Origin: Roseovarius pacificus
GTDB taxonomy: Bacteria; Pseudomonadota; Alphaproteobacteria; Rhodobacterales; Rhodobacteraceae
Assembly (NCBI RefSeq): GCF_900142665.1
Contig: NZ_FRBR01000010.1
Span: 92,768 to 156,767, forward strand
Direction: 5' to 3'
DNA: 64,000 nt
Below are positions 20,500 through 29,431 of the stretch, one piece after another. Every line of letters begins with the position of its first letter. Position 1 is the stretch's first letter. Under the pieces are notes generated by a model that saw only the letters and a program-made list of their open reading frames with translations, searched no databases and was not told the origin of the DNA. The position numbers were made by a program, and so were the translations under genes.

Positions 20500-20988
20500 A
20501 TGGCCACACTTACCCGCCGTTCCGCCCTTGCCCTGATCAGCGCTGCCCTGATGTCGGGATGCGCCTCGTCCAAACGCAGCCCCGTCGCGGCAACAAGTGG
20601 CCCGGCCAACCCGCCGCTTTACCCCAATGAAACACCAGAGCTACGGAGCCTGATCAACAAATATTCCGACCTGTATCAGGTTCCCAGCTCGCTGGTGCAC
20701 CGGCTGGCCATCCGCGAAAGCACGCACCGGCCAGAGGCGCGCAACGGGCCATATTACGGGCTGTTGCAAATCCTGCCGCAAACCGCGCGCACCATGGGAT
20801 TTCGCGGTCACCCCGATGATCTGCTGGATGCGGAAACCAACCTGAAATACGCGGTCAAGTATCTGCGCGGCGCGTATCTGGTGGCTGACGGCGATCCCGA
20901 TGAGACGATCATGTGGTATGCGCGCGGCTATTATTACGAAGCCAAGCGCAAGGGCCTGCTGGTGGAAACCGGCCTGCGCCCGGCCTGA
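20500..20988 (+). CDS. Small lytic transglycosylase lipoprotein (SLT domain)
   Basis: A 162-residue protein with a lipoprotein signal: RRSALALISAALMSGC puts the lipidated cysteine at residue 21. The SLT fold follows, with catalytic glutamate E73 in LAIRESTHRPEA, then YYGLLQILPQTARTMGF and NLKYAVKYLRG. Such enzymes cleave peptidoglycan glycan strands with formation of 1,6-anhydromuramic acid. It is shorter than most and consists of little more than the catalytic domain. Its stop abuts the stop of the convergent VOC gene. Confidence 0.9.
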   Translation: MATLTRRSALALISAALMSGCASSKRSPVAATSGPANPPLYPNETPELRSLINKYSDLYQVPSSLVHRLAIRESTHRPEARNGPYYGLLQILPQTARTMGFRGHPDDLLDAETNLKYAVKYLRGAYLVADGDPDETIMWYARGYYYEAKRKGLLVETGLRPA

Positions 20989-21423
20989 TCATCCTGCCAC
21001 ACCCGACAATGGTCGCGACGGCACCCACGCATAGCCATCGGCGCACAGGATGAAACATTCGCGTAGCCCGTGGGGCTTGTCGGTGGGGTCTTGCAGGATG
21101 GCGCCGCCCGCATCCTCGGCCCGGCTGGCGGCCAGATCGGGATCGCAATCATAGAGCCTGATCTCGACCCCCGCGCCGCGCGGCGGATTCTCGGGCAACA
21201 GGTTCAGCAGGGGATTTTCGGCATAGGTACCGTCTGCGTGCAACTGCATCACATGCGTCCCGTGGGCCATGATCGCAAAATCGGCCGAAACCCGATGCGC
21301 GGTCATCCCGAACACCGTTTCCAGAAACCGCGCGCTGCGCGGCACATCCGTTACCAGAATATTGAATCCGAACCCGTGCAAGGATGCGCCGAATATCTCG
21401 GGGCTGACCGTTTCATAATCCAT
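20989..21423 (-). CDS. VOC (glyoxalase/bleomycin-resistance fold) family protein
   Basis: A 144-residue protein that begins MDYETVSPEIFGASLHGFG and continues with the VOC pattern FNILVTDVPRSARFLETVFG, then GVEIRLYDCDPDLAASRAED and RECFILCADGYAW. The fold binds metal in many enzymes, but the substrate cannot be assigned. The frame is open upstream to 21483, yet the ATG at 21423 fits the family. It is divergent from the AMP nucleosidase gene. Confidence 0.8.
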   Translation of the reverse strand: MDYETVSPEIFGASLHGFGFNILVTDVPRSARFLETVFGMTAHRVSADFAIMAHGTHVMQLHADGTYAENPLLNLLPENPPRGAGVEIRLYDCDPDLAASRAEDAGGAILQDPTDKPHGLRECFILCADGYAWVPSRPLSGVAG

Positions 21424-21521
21424 GAAGTACCACGCCTTACCGTCCGACCGTCGCAGGAATGGTTGATTGCCCCCCGCCCCCATGTCAACGTCGGACGCGA
21501 CACGACCCGCAAGGATTGCGC

Positions 21522-23006
21522 ATGACTCCCAATGACGCAGGCGTCCGGTTTCAAACGCCGGAACAACCCGAGCCGCAACAGTTCACCGATGCCGGACAGG
21601 CCGTCGATCATCTTATCCAGATGTATGAGACGGCAACCGGCTTCCTGTGCGAGGCGTTCAATCAGGTCATGCGCGGCAAACAGCCGCTACAGCGTATCCG
21701 CGCATTTTATCCCGAGATCCGGATCACGACGGCCAGCTATGCACAGGTCGACAGCCGCCTGAGTTTCGGCCATGTCGCGGCGCCAGGCACGCATACAGCC
21801 ACGATTACCCGGCCCGACCTGTTTCGCGGTTATCTGGAACAGCAGATCGGCCTGTTGCTGGCAAACCACGGCGTTCCGATCACCATTGGCCAGTCGGACA
21901 CCCCTATTCCCATTCATTTTGCCGTGGCGAAGGATCCGTCGATCACCGTGCCACAGGAAGGGGCGGCGGAATTCACCCTGCGCGATGTGTTCGACGTACC
22001 CGATCTTGGCACCACCAATGACGATATCGTCAACGGCACTCATCAGCCCGCGCCGGATGGCTCCGAGCCGCTGGCGTTGTTCACCGCGCAGCGCGTCGAT
22101 TACTCTCTGGCGCGTCTGTCGCATTACACGGCGACAGACCCCGAGCATTTCCAGAACCACGTTCTGTTCACGAACTACCAGTTCTATGTCTCGGAGTTCG
22201 AAGCCTATGCCCGTGTGATGCTTGGCGATCCCGACAGCGGCTATACCGAGTTCGTCGGCACCGGGAACGTAGCCATCACGGCAGCCGATCAATCCTTGCC
22301 GATATCGGCCAAACAACCCCAGATGCCCACGTTTCACCTGAAACGCGCGGATGGGTCGGGGATCACGCTGGTCAATATCGGCATTGGCCCGTCAAACGCC
22401 AAAACGGCCACCGATCACATCGCCGTTTTACGCCCGCATGCATGGCTTATGGTTGGGCATTGCGCCGGGCTGCGCAATACCCAGAGGCTGGGCGATTTCG
22501 TGCTGGCGCATGCCTATCTGCGAGAGGATCGCGTACTGGATGCCGATCTGCCGTCATGGGTGCCGATCCCGGCCCTTGCCGAAATCCAGATCGCCCTTGA
22601 AGAGGCTGTCGAAACCGAAACCCAGATGGAAGGCTATGACCTGAAACAGGTCATGCGCACCGGCACCGTGGCCAGTTTCGACAATCGCAACTGGGAACTG
22701 CGCGACCAATCCGGCCCGGTGCAGCGGCTCAGCCAGTCGCGCGCCATCGCACTGGACATGGAAAGCGCCACGATCGCGGCGAACGGGTTCCGGTTTCGTG
22801 TGCCCTACGGGACCTTGCTTTGCGTCTCGGACAAGCCGCTGCATGGCGAATTGAAGCTGCCGGGCATGGCCTCGGATTTCTATAAAACGCAGGTGGCGCG
22901 GCATCTTATGATCGGCATTCGCGCCATGGAAAGCTTGCGCCAGATGCCCCTTGAGCGTATCCACAGCCGCAAATTGCGCAGCTTCAGCGAGACGGCTTTT
23001 CTCTGA
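21522..23006 (+). CDS. amn: AMP nucleosidase
   Basis: A 494-residue enzyme that hydrolyses AMP to adenine and ribose-5-phosphate. An N-terminal Amn-specific domain (TDAGQAVDHLIQMYETATGF, then RIRAFYPEIRITT) precedes a phosphorylase-type domain with GSGITLVNIGIGPSNAKT, LMVGHCAGLRNTQRLGDFVL and ALDMESATIAANGFR. The length fits the family. The ATG at 21522 is used because the preceding 21 codons overlap the upstream divergent gene region and are not conserved-looking. Confidence 0.94.
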   Translation: MTPNDAGVRFQTPEQPEPQQFTDAGQAVDHLIQMYETATGFLCEAFNQVMRGKQPLQRIRAFYPEIRITTASYAQVDSRLSFGHVAAPGTHTATITRPDLFRGYLEQQIGLLLANHGVPITIGQSDTPIPIHFAVAKDPSITVPQEGAAEFTLRDVFDVPDLGTTNDDIVNGTHQPAPDGSEPLALFTAQRVDYSLARLSHYTATDPEHFQNHVLFTNYQFYVSEFEAYARVMLGDPDSGYTEFVGTGNVAITAADQSLPISAKQPQMPTFHLKRADGSGITLVNIGIGPSNAKTATDHIAVLRPHAWLMVGHCAGLRNTQRLGDFVLAHAYLREDRVLDADLPSWVPIPALAEIQIALEEAVETETQMEGYDLKQVMRTGTVASFDNRNWELRDQSGPVQRLSQSRAIALDMESATIAANGFRFRVPYGTLLCVSDKPLHGELKLPGMASDFYKTQVARHLMIGIRAMESLRQMPLERIHSRKLRSFSETAFL

Positions 23007-23137
23007 CGTTGCGAAAATCACCGCAAAATCCATGAAAAACACTTGCTTTTCGCCACTATTCGTTGTGTTTGGTCACAAGATACAGTTAAATTCTGCACAT
23101 GAGGCCCATAGATCGGGCAGTTGAAGGAGACCATGAA

Positions 23138-23425
23138 ATGGCAAAACCGATGACCAAAACCCAGCTCGTTGCGGCCCTGGCCGAGGAAATGGGCAGCGAC
23201 AAGAAATCCGCAAGCGCTGCTCTGGACGCCGTGACCTCGATCATCACGCGCGAAGTGTCGGGCGGCGGCGCTGTCACCCTGCCGGGCGTCGGCAAGATCT
23301 ATTGCCGCGAGCGCCCCGAGCGCATGGTGCGCAACCCGGCCACCGGCGAGCAAATCAAGAAAGAGGCCGACAAGGTCGTCAAGATGACCATCGCCAAGGC
23401 CCTCAAGGACAGCGTCAACGGCTGA
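23138..23425 (+). CDS. hup: HU-family DNA-binding protein
   Basis: A 95-residue nucleoid protein of the HU/IHF fold: MTKTQLVAALAEEMGSDKKS, a helical dimerisation half, LPGVGKIYCRERPERMVRNP as the DNA-binding arm and GEQIKKEADKVVKMTIAK at the end. The arm carries RNPATGE as usual. The ATG at 23138 has a GAAGGA site upstream, and the gene ends in a strong terminator, so it is probably monocistronic. Confidence 0.93.
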   Translation: MAKPMTKTQLVAALAEEMGSDKKSASAALDAVTSIITREVSGGGAVTLPGVGKIYCRERPERMVRNPATGEQIKKEADKVVKMTIAKALKDSVNG

Positions 23426-23449
23426 ACTTGAAAACCGCATAAGTTTCGG

Positions 23450-23482
23450 AAAGGGTCGCCCCGACAAGGGGCGGCCCTTTTC
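23450..23482 (+). terminator. Rho-independent terminator of the HU gene
   Basis: A GC-rich hairpin with arms AAAGGGTCGCCCC and GGGGCGGCCCTTT around a short GACAA loop, followed by a T-run, lies 25 bp after the HU stop. Confidence 0.85.
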
Positions 23483-23498
23483 CATTGGGAGGCAGGCA

Positions 23499-24374
23499 AT
23501 GAACATTCGGGCGATCCTGACAGGGCTGGCCTTTGCCGCCATGTGGTCCAGTGCCTTTACCACGGCCCGGATCATCGTGGCGTCGGCGCCGCCCTTGACG
23601 GCCCTCAGTCTGCGCTTTCTGATCTCGGGTGTGCTCGGGGTGCTGATCGCCCTTGCCCTGCGGCAGACCTGGCGGCTGACCCGTGCACAATGGCGCGCCA
23701 CAATCGTCTTTGGAATATGCCAGAACGCCTTGTATTTAGGGCTTAATTTCATGGCCATGCAAACCATCGAGGCCTCTCTCGCCGCCATTGTCGCCTCCAG
23801 CATGCCCCTCATGGTCGGGTTGGCAAGCTGGGCCATCTTCGGGGAAAAGATCGGCCCGGTCGGAGGTCTTGGTCTGGTGACGGGTGTCATCGGCGTCAGC
23901 ATCATCATGGGCACGCGCCTACAGGGCGGAGCCGACCTTTACAGCGTGGCCTTGTGCGTGGGCGGAGCCCTGGCCCTGGCCCTGGCAACCCTGACGATGC
24001 GCGGTGCAACGTCGGGCGGGAATTTCGTGATGGTCGTGGGGTTACAGATGCTTGTCGGCAGCGCCGTTCTGGGCGTGATCGGGCTGGTCACCGAACCGCT
24101 GATCATCGACTGGAGCTGGACCCTGGTCGCGGCTTTCCTTTATACGACGCTGGTTCCCGGCCTGGCGGCGACACTGGTCTGGTTCCTGCTGGTCAACCGG
24201 ATCGGCGCGGTCAAGGCGGCCACGTTTCATTTCCTCAACCCGTTCTTCGGTGTCGCCATCGCGGCGATTGTCCTTGGCGAGAAGCTCGGCCCATCGGATA
24301 TCATCGGGGTGGCGGTGGTCATGGTGGGTATTCTGGCCGTCCAACTGTCGCGCCAGAAACAGGTTTCGGCCTGA
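23499..24374 (+). CDS. EamA/DMT-family transporter
   Basis: A 291-residue inner-membrane protein with two EamA repeats, about ten transmembrane helices in total. The first repeat includes LAFAAMWSSAFTTARIIV and the second LFLNPFFGVAI-type segments (here FHFLNPFFGVAIAAIVLGE near residue 245). Members export amino acids or other metabolites; the substrate is not predictable. The ATG at 23499 has a TGGGAGG site upstream and sits just after the HU terminator. Confidence 0.88.
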   Translation: MNIRAILTGLAFAAMWSSAFTTARIIVASAPPLTALSLRFLISGVLGVLIALALRQTWRLTRAQWRATIVFGICQNALYLGLNFMAMQTIEASLAAIVASSMPLMVGLASWAIFGEKIGPVGGLGLVTGVIGVSIIMGTRLQGGADLYSVALCVGGALALALATLTMRGATSGGNFVMVVGLQMLVGSAVLGVIGLVTEPLIIDWSWTLVAAFLYTTLVPGLAATLVWFLLVNRIGAVKAATFHFLNPFFGVAIAAIVLGEKLGPSDIIGVAVVMVGILAVQLSRQKQVSA

Positions 24375-24542
24375 AAACCGGCGAATCAGCGTTAACGCCA
24401 ACGCATACAGTAAAATGTGCAATCGGCGTCACGTCGGTAAAACGTCGGTATTGCGTCGGTGCGCGAAACCGATCCCGGTCGGGTTAACAGGGCGGTCGGA
24501 CCTTGCATGAGCAAACCGGCACGCCGAAGCCGCAGATCCGGA

Positions 24543-25646
24543 TCACCCGATGGTGCCGCGCGGCCCCTCACCAACCTGTCCGCGATGCAGCAAAAAATGG
24601 TCCAGCACCACACAGGCCATCATCGCCTCGCCCACGGGGACGGCACGGATACCGACACAAGGATCATGGCGTCCCTTGGTCACCACTTCGGTCGGGCTGC
24701 CATCCAGCCGGATCGAACGGCGCGGCGTCAGGATCGACGAGGTCGGCTTGACCGCGAAACGCACCACCACGTCCTGCCCTGTCGAAATACCGCCCAGGAT
24801 ACCCCCCGCATGGTTCGAGGAATATTCCGGCCCGTCCTCACCCATGAAAATTTCATCGGCATTCTCGGTGCCGGTGAGGCGCGCGGCGGCCATGCCCTCG
24901 CCGATCTCCACGCCCTTGACGGCATTGATCGACATCATCGCCGCAGCCAGATCGGTATCGAGCTTGCCGTAGACCGGCGCACCCAGACCTGCGGGCAGGC
25001 CACGGGCCACCACCTCGACCTCGGCCCCGACCGAGTTCTTATTCTTGCGCAACCGTTGCAGGTAGGCCTCCCATTCGGGCGCGGCAGCGGTATCGGGAAC
25101 CCAGAAATCGTTGCCGTCGATGGCGTCCCAGTCAAACCGCTCGCGATCGATGGCCAGCTCGCCCATACGAGTCATGTAGCCCTTGATCTCGATCCCCGGA
25201 ATCAGCGCATTCAGCGCCGCCCGCGCCACACCACCGGCCGCCACGCGGGCCGCCGTTTCACGCGCGGAACTGCGCCCGCCGCCGCGATAGTCGCGCAGCC
25301 CGTATTTCTGGTGGTAGGTGATATCGGCATGGCCGGGGCGGAAGGTCTGGGAAATCTCGCCGTAATCGCGCGACCGCTGGTCGGTGTTTTCGATCATCAA
25401 CTGGATCGGGGTGCCGGTTGTCCGCCCTTCGAACACGCCTGACAGGACCCTGACCGCATCGGGCTCCTGCCGTTGCGTGGTGTTCTTGTTCTGGCCCGGA
25501 CGGCGCTTGTCCAGCCATTGTTGCAGAAACGCCTCGTCAATTTCGATACCCGGCGGGCAGCCATCCACCGTCGCCCCAAGGGCCGGTCCGTGGCTTTCGC
25601 CCCATGTGGTGACGCGAAACAGATGTCCGAATGTGTTGAGGCTCAT
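24543..25646 (-). CDS. aroC: Chorismate synthase
   Basis: A 367-residue enzyme that converts 5-enolpyruvylshikimate-3-phosphate to chorismate with reduced FMN, the last common step of aromatic amino-acid synthesis. Signatures are [20 protein letters not shown] at the start, [20 protein letters not shown] near 103, [15 protein letters not shown] near 123, and the C-terminal [18 protein letters not shown]. The length is normal. Confidence 0.97.
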   Translation of the reverse strand: MSLNTFGHLFRVTTWGESHGPALGATVDGCPPGIEIDEAFLQQWLDKRRPGQNKNTTQRQEPDAVRVLSGVFEGRTTGTPIQLMIENTDQRSRDYGEISQTFRPGHADITYHQKYGLRDYRGGGRSSARETAARVAAGGVARAALNALIPGIEIKGYMTRMGELAIDRERFDWDAIDGNDFWVPDTAAAPEWEAYLQRLRKNKNSVGAEVEVVARGLPAGLGAPVYGKLDTDLAAAMMSINAVKGVEIGEGMAAARLTGTENADEIFMGEDGPEYSSNHAGGILGGISTGQDVVVRFAVKPTSSILTPRRSIRLDGSPTEVVTKGRHDPCVGIRAVPVGEAMMACVVLDHFLLHRGQVGEGPRGTIG

Positions 25647-25716
25647 GGTCCTGCACTCCTTTGTCCCAGTGTCCTAGCCGGGCATGGGCAGCGCCTCAAG
25701 CCATTTTGCGAAACGC

Positions 25717-25749
25717 AAAACGGGGCCAGCCCGAAAGAGGCGGCCCCGT
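25717..25749 (-). terminator. Terminator of the alanine dehydrogenase gene
   Basis: Read on the minus strand, an 8-bp stem ACGGGGCC/GGCCCCGT is followed by TTTTGCG, itself the arm of a second small palindrome (TTTTGCG-AAA-CGCAAAA on the plus strand at 25704-25720). It lies 25 bp downstream of the ald stop. Confidence 0.7.
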
Positions 25750-25773
25750 CTGAAGGCAATGAAAGGGCGCGCT

Positions 25774-26892
25774 TCAGCCTTTGACGATCTTCTCGGGCGA
25801 GATCACGTCGATGCCCAGCGCCTTGCCCACGGCGTAATATGTCAAGTGCCCGGCATGGACATTGAGACCGTTCAGCAGGTGCGGATCGTCCGCGCAGGCC
25901 TGCTTCCAGCCCTTGTCGGCCAGCGCCAGCATGAACGGCATCGTCGCGTTGCCCAGCGCAATGGTCGAGGTGCGCGCCACGGCGCCGGGCATGTTGGCCA
26001 CACAGTAATGCACGATCCCGTCCACATCGTATATCGGCTCGGCATGGGTGGTGGGTTTCGACGTTTCGAAACATCCGCCCTGATCAATGGCCACGTCCAC
26101 AAGCACGGACCCCGGCTTCATCATTGCCAACTGGTCACGGCGCACCAGCTTGGGCGCCGCCGCCCCCGGAATCAGCACGGCACCGATGATCATATCCGCC
26201 GCCGGAAGCAATTCGGCCAGAGAGGCCTGATCCGAGAACTGCGTCGTCAGGCGACCCATGAACACATCATCCAGATAGGACAGGCGCGGCAGCGAGCGGT
26301 CGAGAACGGTCACGTTGGCCCCCATGCCCACGGCGACACGCGCCGCAGCCGTTCCGACGACCCCGCCCCCGACGATCATCACATTCGCCGGACGTACACC
26401 GGGCACGCCGCCCATCAGCACACCGCTGCCGCCATTGGCCTTTTGCAAGGCCCATGCCCCGCTTTGCGGCGCCAGCCGCCCGGCGACTTCGGACATCGGC
26501 GCCAGAAGGGGAAGACCGCCGCGATTGTCGGTGACGGTTTCATAGGCGATGGCGGTGCAGCCCGAGTCGAGCAGATCCCTGGTTTGCGCGGGGTCGGGCG
26601 CGAGGTGCAGATAGGTGAACAACACCTGACCTTCGCGCAGCATCTTGCGTTCGGCCGCCTGCGGTTCCTTGACCTTCACGATCATATCGGCGGTGGCAAA
26701 GATTTCCTCGGCGGCGTCGATAACCGTGGCCCCTGCGGCCAGGTAATCCGCATCTTCAAAGCCGGCCCCCGTGCCGGCCCCCGCCTGAACGATCACCTCG
26801 TGACCGTGAGCGATGGCCTCTTGCGCGGCATTCGGGGTCATCCCGACGCGGAATTCCTGGGGTTTGATTTCGGTCGGGCATCCGATTTTCAT
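25774..26892 (-). CDS. ald: Alanine dehydrogenase
   Basis: A 372-residue enzyme that reversibly deaminates L-alanine to pyruvate with NAD. MKIGCPTEIKPQEFRVGMTP is the typical start; the catalytic lysine lies in MIVKVKEPQ near residue 75 and the catalytic histidine in FTYLHLAPD near 95; the NAD-binding GGGVVGTAAARVAVGMGA is near residue 175. The frame is open to 26943, but the ATG at 26892 matches the family. It is divergent from an Lrp-type regulator that probably controls it. Confidence 0.96.
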   Translation of the reverse strand: MKIGCPTEIKPQEFRVGMTPNAAQEAIAHGHEVIVQAGAGTGAGFEDADYLAAGATVIDAAEEIFATADMIVKVKEPQAAERKMLREGQVLFTYLHLAPDPAQTRDLLDSGCTAIAYETVTDNRGGLPLLAPMSEVAGRLAPQSGAWALQKANGGSGVLMGGVPGVRPANVMIVGGGVVGTAAARVAVGMGANVTVLDRSLPRLSYLDDVFMGRLTTQFSDQASLAELLPAADMIIGAVLIPGAAAPKLVRRDQLAMMKPGSVLVDVAIDQGGCFETSKPTTHAEPIYDVDGIVHYCVANMPGAVARTSTIALGNATMPFMLALADKGWKQACADDPHLLNGLNVHAGHLTYYAVGKALGIDVISPEKIVKG

Positions 26893-26982
26893 TGGGGGTA
26901 TCCTCTCCTGAATTACAGGCATAATGCCGCATCTTACGCGCAATCGGGTTGAAAAATCCCTCGCAATTCCGGGTTTGTTGTG

Positions 26983-27000
26983 AATATCCTTCGAAATATT
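26983..27000. promoter_or_regulatory. Candidate Lrp-type site in the ald/lrp intergenic region
   Basis: An AT-rich imperfect palindrome, AATAT-CCTTCGAA-ATATT, lies 29 bp upstream of the regulator start in the 136-bp gap that separates the divergent ald and lrp-like genes. Lrp/AsnC proteins prefer such AT-rich dyads. No binding evidence is available from sequence alone. Confidence 0.3.
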
Positions 27001-27028
27001 GACCTAAAGACTGAAAGGTTTTGCACAT

Positions 27029-27487
27029 ATGGCACTGGATGCGATGGATCGTCGTTTACTGGCAGCCCTGCAACGACGCGGACGCATTTCAAATGCCGAT
27101 CTGGCTGAAACCGTCAACCTGTCGGCCAGTGCCTGCCACCGACGCGTACAACGGCTGGAGGCCGAGGGGTATATCCGCGACTACGTCGCCCTTCTGGATG
27201 CACGCAAACTGGGCGTGGCCGCAACCATCTTTGTCGAGATCACCCTGTCCACGCAAGCCGATGAGGTTCTGGAGGCCTTCGAAAAGGCCGTGACCCGCAT
27301 CCCGGACGTTCTGGAATGCCACCTGACGGCAGGGGCGGCGGATTACATCCTGAAGGTCGTCGCCGAAAGCACCGAGGATTTCGCGCGTATTCACCGGCAA
27401 TACCTGACGCGATTGCCGGGCGTCGCCAAGATGCAATCCAGCTTCGCGTTGCGCACGGTATTCAGCACCACGGCCCTGCCGGTTTAA
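27029..27487 (+). CDS. Lrp/AsnC-family regulator, probable activator of ald
   Basis: A 152-residue protein with an N-terminal AsnC helix-turn-helix (LDAMDRRLLAALQRRGRISN, then SACHRRVQRLEAEGYI) and a C-terminal RAM effector domain (VFVEI-type strand here FVEITLSTQADE, ECHLTAGAADYILKVVA). Divergent pairing with alanine dehydrogenase is a well-known arrangement (AldR/AlaR types), in which alanine acts as effector; that function is inferred from context. Confidence 0.9.
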   Translation: MALDAMDRRLLAALQRRGRISNADLAETVNLSASACHRRVQRLEAEGYIRDYVALLDARKLGVAATIFVEITLSTQADEVLEAFEKAVTRIPDVLECHLTAGAADYILKVVAESTEDFARIHRQYLTRLPGVAKMQSSFALRTVFSTTALPV

Positions 27488-27544
27488 CCTGGTCCTGTGG
27501 GCAGGATACTTGCCAACAGTCGCGGGATGATCAATCTTGGCGCC

Positions 27545-29131
27545 ATGGAATGGGATTATATCATTGTTGGCGCGGGCAGCGCCGGTTGCGTGCTGGCAAA
27601 CCGCCTGAGCAGCAAAGGTCACAAGGTTCTTCTGCTGGAAGCCGGAGGGCGTGATAATTACCACTGGATTCACATCCCGATGGGGTATCTCTACTGCATC
27701 GGCAACCCACGAACCGACTGGTGTTTTCGCACGGTCGAGGAAAAGGGCCTGAACGGGCGATCCCTGATCTATCCGCGCGGCAAGGTTCTGGGTGGGTGCA
27801 GTTCGATCAATGGCATGCTCTATCTGCGCGGGCAGGCCGCCGATTACGATGGCTGGCGGCAGATGGGCAATACCGGCTGGGGCTGGGACGATGTGCTGCC
27901 CTATTTCAAGCGCTCGGAAGATTATGTCGATGGCCCATCCGACCTGCATGGCACAGGGGGCGAATGGCGCGTCGACAATCAACGCCTGCACTGGGACGTT
28001 CTGGATCACTGGAAAGACGCCGCCGTGGCGGCGGGCCTGCCGGAAACCGACGATTTCAACACCGGCGACAACGAAGGCGTCGGGTATTTCAAGGTGAACC
28101 AGCGCAAGGGGTGGCGACTGAACACGGCGCGGGCGTTTCTGGGTGCGCGGAGCGGCGATACCCTGAAGGTCGAAACCCAGGCCCATACCCGACGCGTGAT
28201 GGTCGAGAACGGGCGCGCCGTGGGCGTGGAATACGAACAGGGCGGCGAGGTGAAAACCGCCCGTGCACAGGGCGAGGTGATCCTGAGCGCAGGTGCAATC
28301 GGCAGCCCGCAAATCCTGCAACTGTCGGGCATCGGGCCCGGCGATCTGCTGCAACGTCACGGGATCGAAATGCGGGTCGATATGCCGATGATCGGCGGCA
28401 ACCTGCAAGACCACCTGCAACTGCGCTGCGCCTGGCGGCTGTCGGGCGCGAAGACCCTGAACACGATGGCCAATTCACTATGGGGGAAGGCGTCGATCGG
28501 GGCGCGCTATTTGCTGAACCGTTCGGGGCCGATGTCGATGGCGCCCAGCCAGTTGGGCGCCTTTGCGAAATCGCGGCCCGATCTGGCCACGCCGGACCTG
28601 GAATTCCATGTCCAGCCCCTGACGCTGGAGGCGTTCGGCCAGCCTTTGCATGATTTCCCCGGTCTGACGGCCAGCGTGTGCAACCTGCGTCCGGAAAGCC
28701 GTGGCCATGTCGCAATCACCTCGGCCAACCCGCAAGACGCGCCCGAGATCGCGCCGAATTACCTGTCGACGGAGGGGGACAGGCAAGTGGCGGCGGCCTC
28801 GATCCGGTTGACACGCGATATCGTCGCTCAAACCCCGATGCAGCGCTACCGCCCCGAAGAGATAAAGCCCGGTCTTTCCGCGCAAACCGAAGAGGACCTT
28901 GCGAAAGCCGCGGGCGATATCGGCACAACGATCTTTCACCCGGTGGGGACGGTCCATATGGGGGCGGATGACAGCGCGCCGCTGGATGCCAGCCTGCGCC
29001 TGCGGGGGATCGAGGGGTTGCGGGTGGTGGATGCCAGCGTGATGCCGACCATCACCAGCGGCAACACCAATTCCCCTACCATAATGATCGCCGAAAAAGC
29101 CGCCGATCTGATCCATGCGGATAGTCGTTAA
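27545..29131 (+). CDS. GMC-family FAD oxidoreductase (choline/alcohol dehydrogenase type)
   Basis: A 528-residue flavoprotein. The FAD-binding DYIIVGAGSAGCVLANRLS is at residues 4-22, the GMC signature region SLIYPRGKVLGGCSSINGML near residue 77-96, GAIGSPQILQLSGIG near 257, and the C-terminal GTVHMG plus VVDASVMPTITSGNTNSPT with the conserved His/Asn pair. The family includes choline, alcohol and PEG dehydrogenases; no betaine aldehyde dehydrogenase adjoins it, so the substrate is left open. Starts at 27497 (GTG) and 27527 (ATG) are alternatives. Confidence 0.88.
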   Translation: MEWDYIIVGAGSAGCVLANRLSSKGHKVLLLEAGGRDNYHWIHIPMGYLYCIGNPRTDWCFRTVEEKGLNGRSLIYPRGKVLGGCSSINGMLYLRGQAADYDGWRQMGNTGWGWDDVLPYFKRSEDYVDGPSDLHGTGGEWRVDNQRLHWDVLDHWKDAAVAAGLPETDDFNTGDNEGVGYFKVNQRKGWRLNTARAFLGARSGDTLKVETQAHTRRVMVENGRAVGVEYEQGGEVKTARAQGEVILSAGAIGSPQILQLSGIGPGDLLQRHGIEMRVDMPMIGGNLQDHLQLRCAWRLSGAKTLNTMANSLWGKASIGARYLLNRSGPMSMAPSQLGAFAKSRPDLATPDLEFHVQPLTLEAFGQPLHDFPGLTASVCNLRPESRGHVAITSANPQDAPEIAPNYLSTEGDRQVAAASIRLTRDIVAQTPMQRYRPEEIKPGLSAQTEEDLAKAAGDIGTTIFHPVGTVHMGADDSAPLDASLRLRGIEGLRVVDASVMPTITSGNTNSPTIMIAEKAADLIHADSR

Positions 29132-29161
29132 AAAATCGGCCCCGGCGTCTCCGCCGGGGCC
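29131..29161 (-). terminator. Minus-strand intrinsic terminator
   Basis: The stem GGCCCCGGCG / CGCCGGGGCC (10 bp, TCTC loop) is followed on the minus strand by GATTTTTTAACG. It overlaps the last codon of the GMC gene but has no T-run on the plus strand. Confidence 0.75.
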
Positions 29162-29376
29162 TGAACCAGTACGCTCTATCCGTGAGTGGTCAGCGTAGCC
29201 AGTCTACCGTAAACAGAATACTGGTCACTCACAAACCAGGAACATGAAACTCGCTATAGCGGTAGTTGTGCATCAAAGCACAACTGTGGTCATGGGCAAG
29301 AAACCGAATTTTGTCTGGTACGGAATTCCTTACCTTTCGCTCAAAAATAAAGTTGACGTAACGTAATCTTGCCTGC
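29131..29376 (-). ncRNA. Candidate small RNA between two minus-strand terminators
   Basis: The 216 bp between the pnp terminator (29377-29405) and another minus-strand terminator (29131-29161) hold no credible gene but several dyads. Read on the minus strand: AGTTGTGC-TTTGAT-GCACAACT (perfect 8-bp stem), CGCTATAGCG (perfect palindrome), and a longer stem closed by GTGAGTG/CACTCAC with CAG/CTG inside. The second terminator has a 10-bp GC stem followed by six T on the minus strand only, so it cannot easily serve the plus-strand GMC gene. The simplest reading is an independent structured RNA of about 200 nt. Its promoter is not clear to me. A 14-codon frame starting MHNYRYSEF lies inside it; no ribosome-binding site is visible for it. 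Confidence 0.45.
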
Positions 29377-29405
29377 AAAAAAAGCCCCGGCATCGCTGCC
29401 GGGGC
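29377..29405 (-). terminator. pnp terminator
   Basis: The 9-bp stem GCCCCGGCA / TGCCGGGGC with a TCGC loop is followed on the minus strand by seven T. It lies 27 bp after the pnp stop. Confidence 0.88.
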
Positions 29406-29431
29406 CATATCTTGCCGGAATTGGCCGGGGA

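Noticed and set aside
29162..29376. tRNA gene downstream of pnp
   Set aside because: No CCA-adjacent acceptor stem, D-loop or T-loop consensus is present despite the hairpins.
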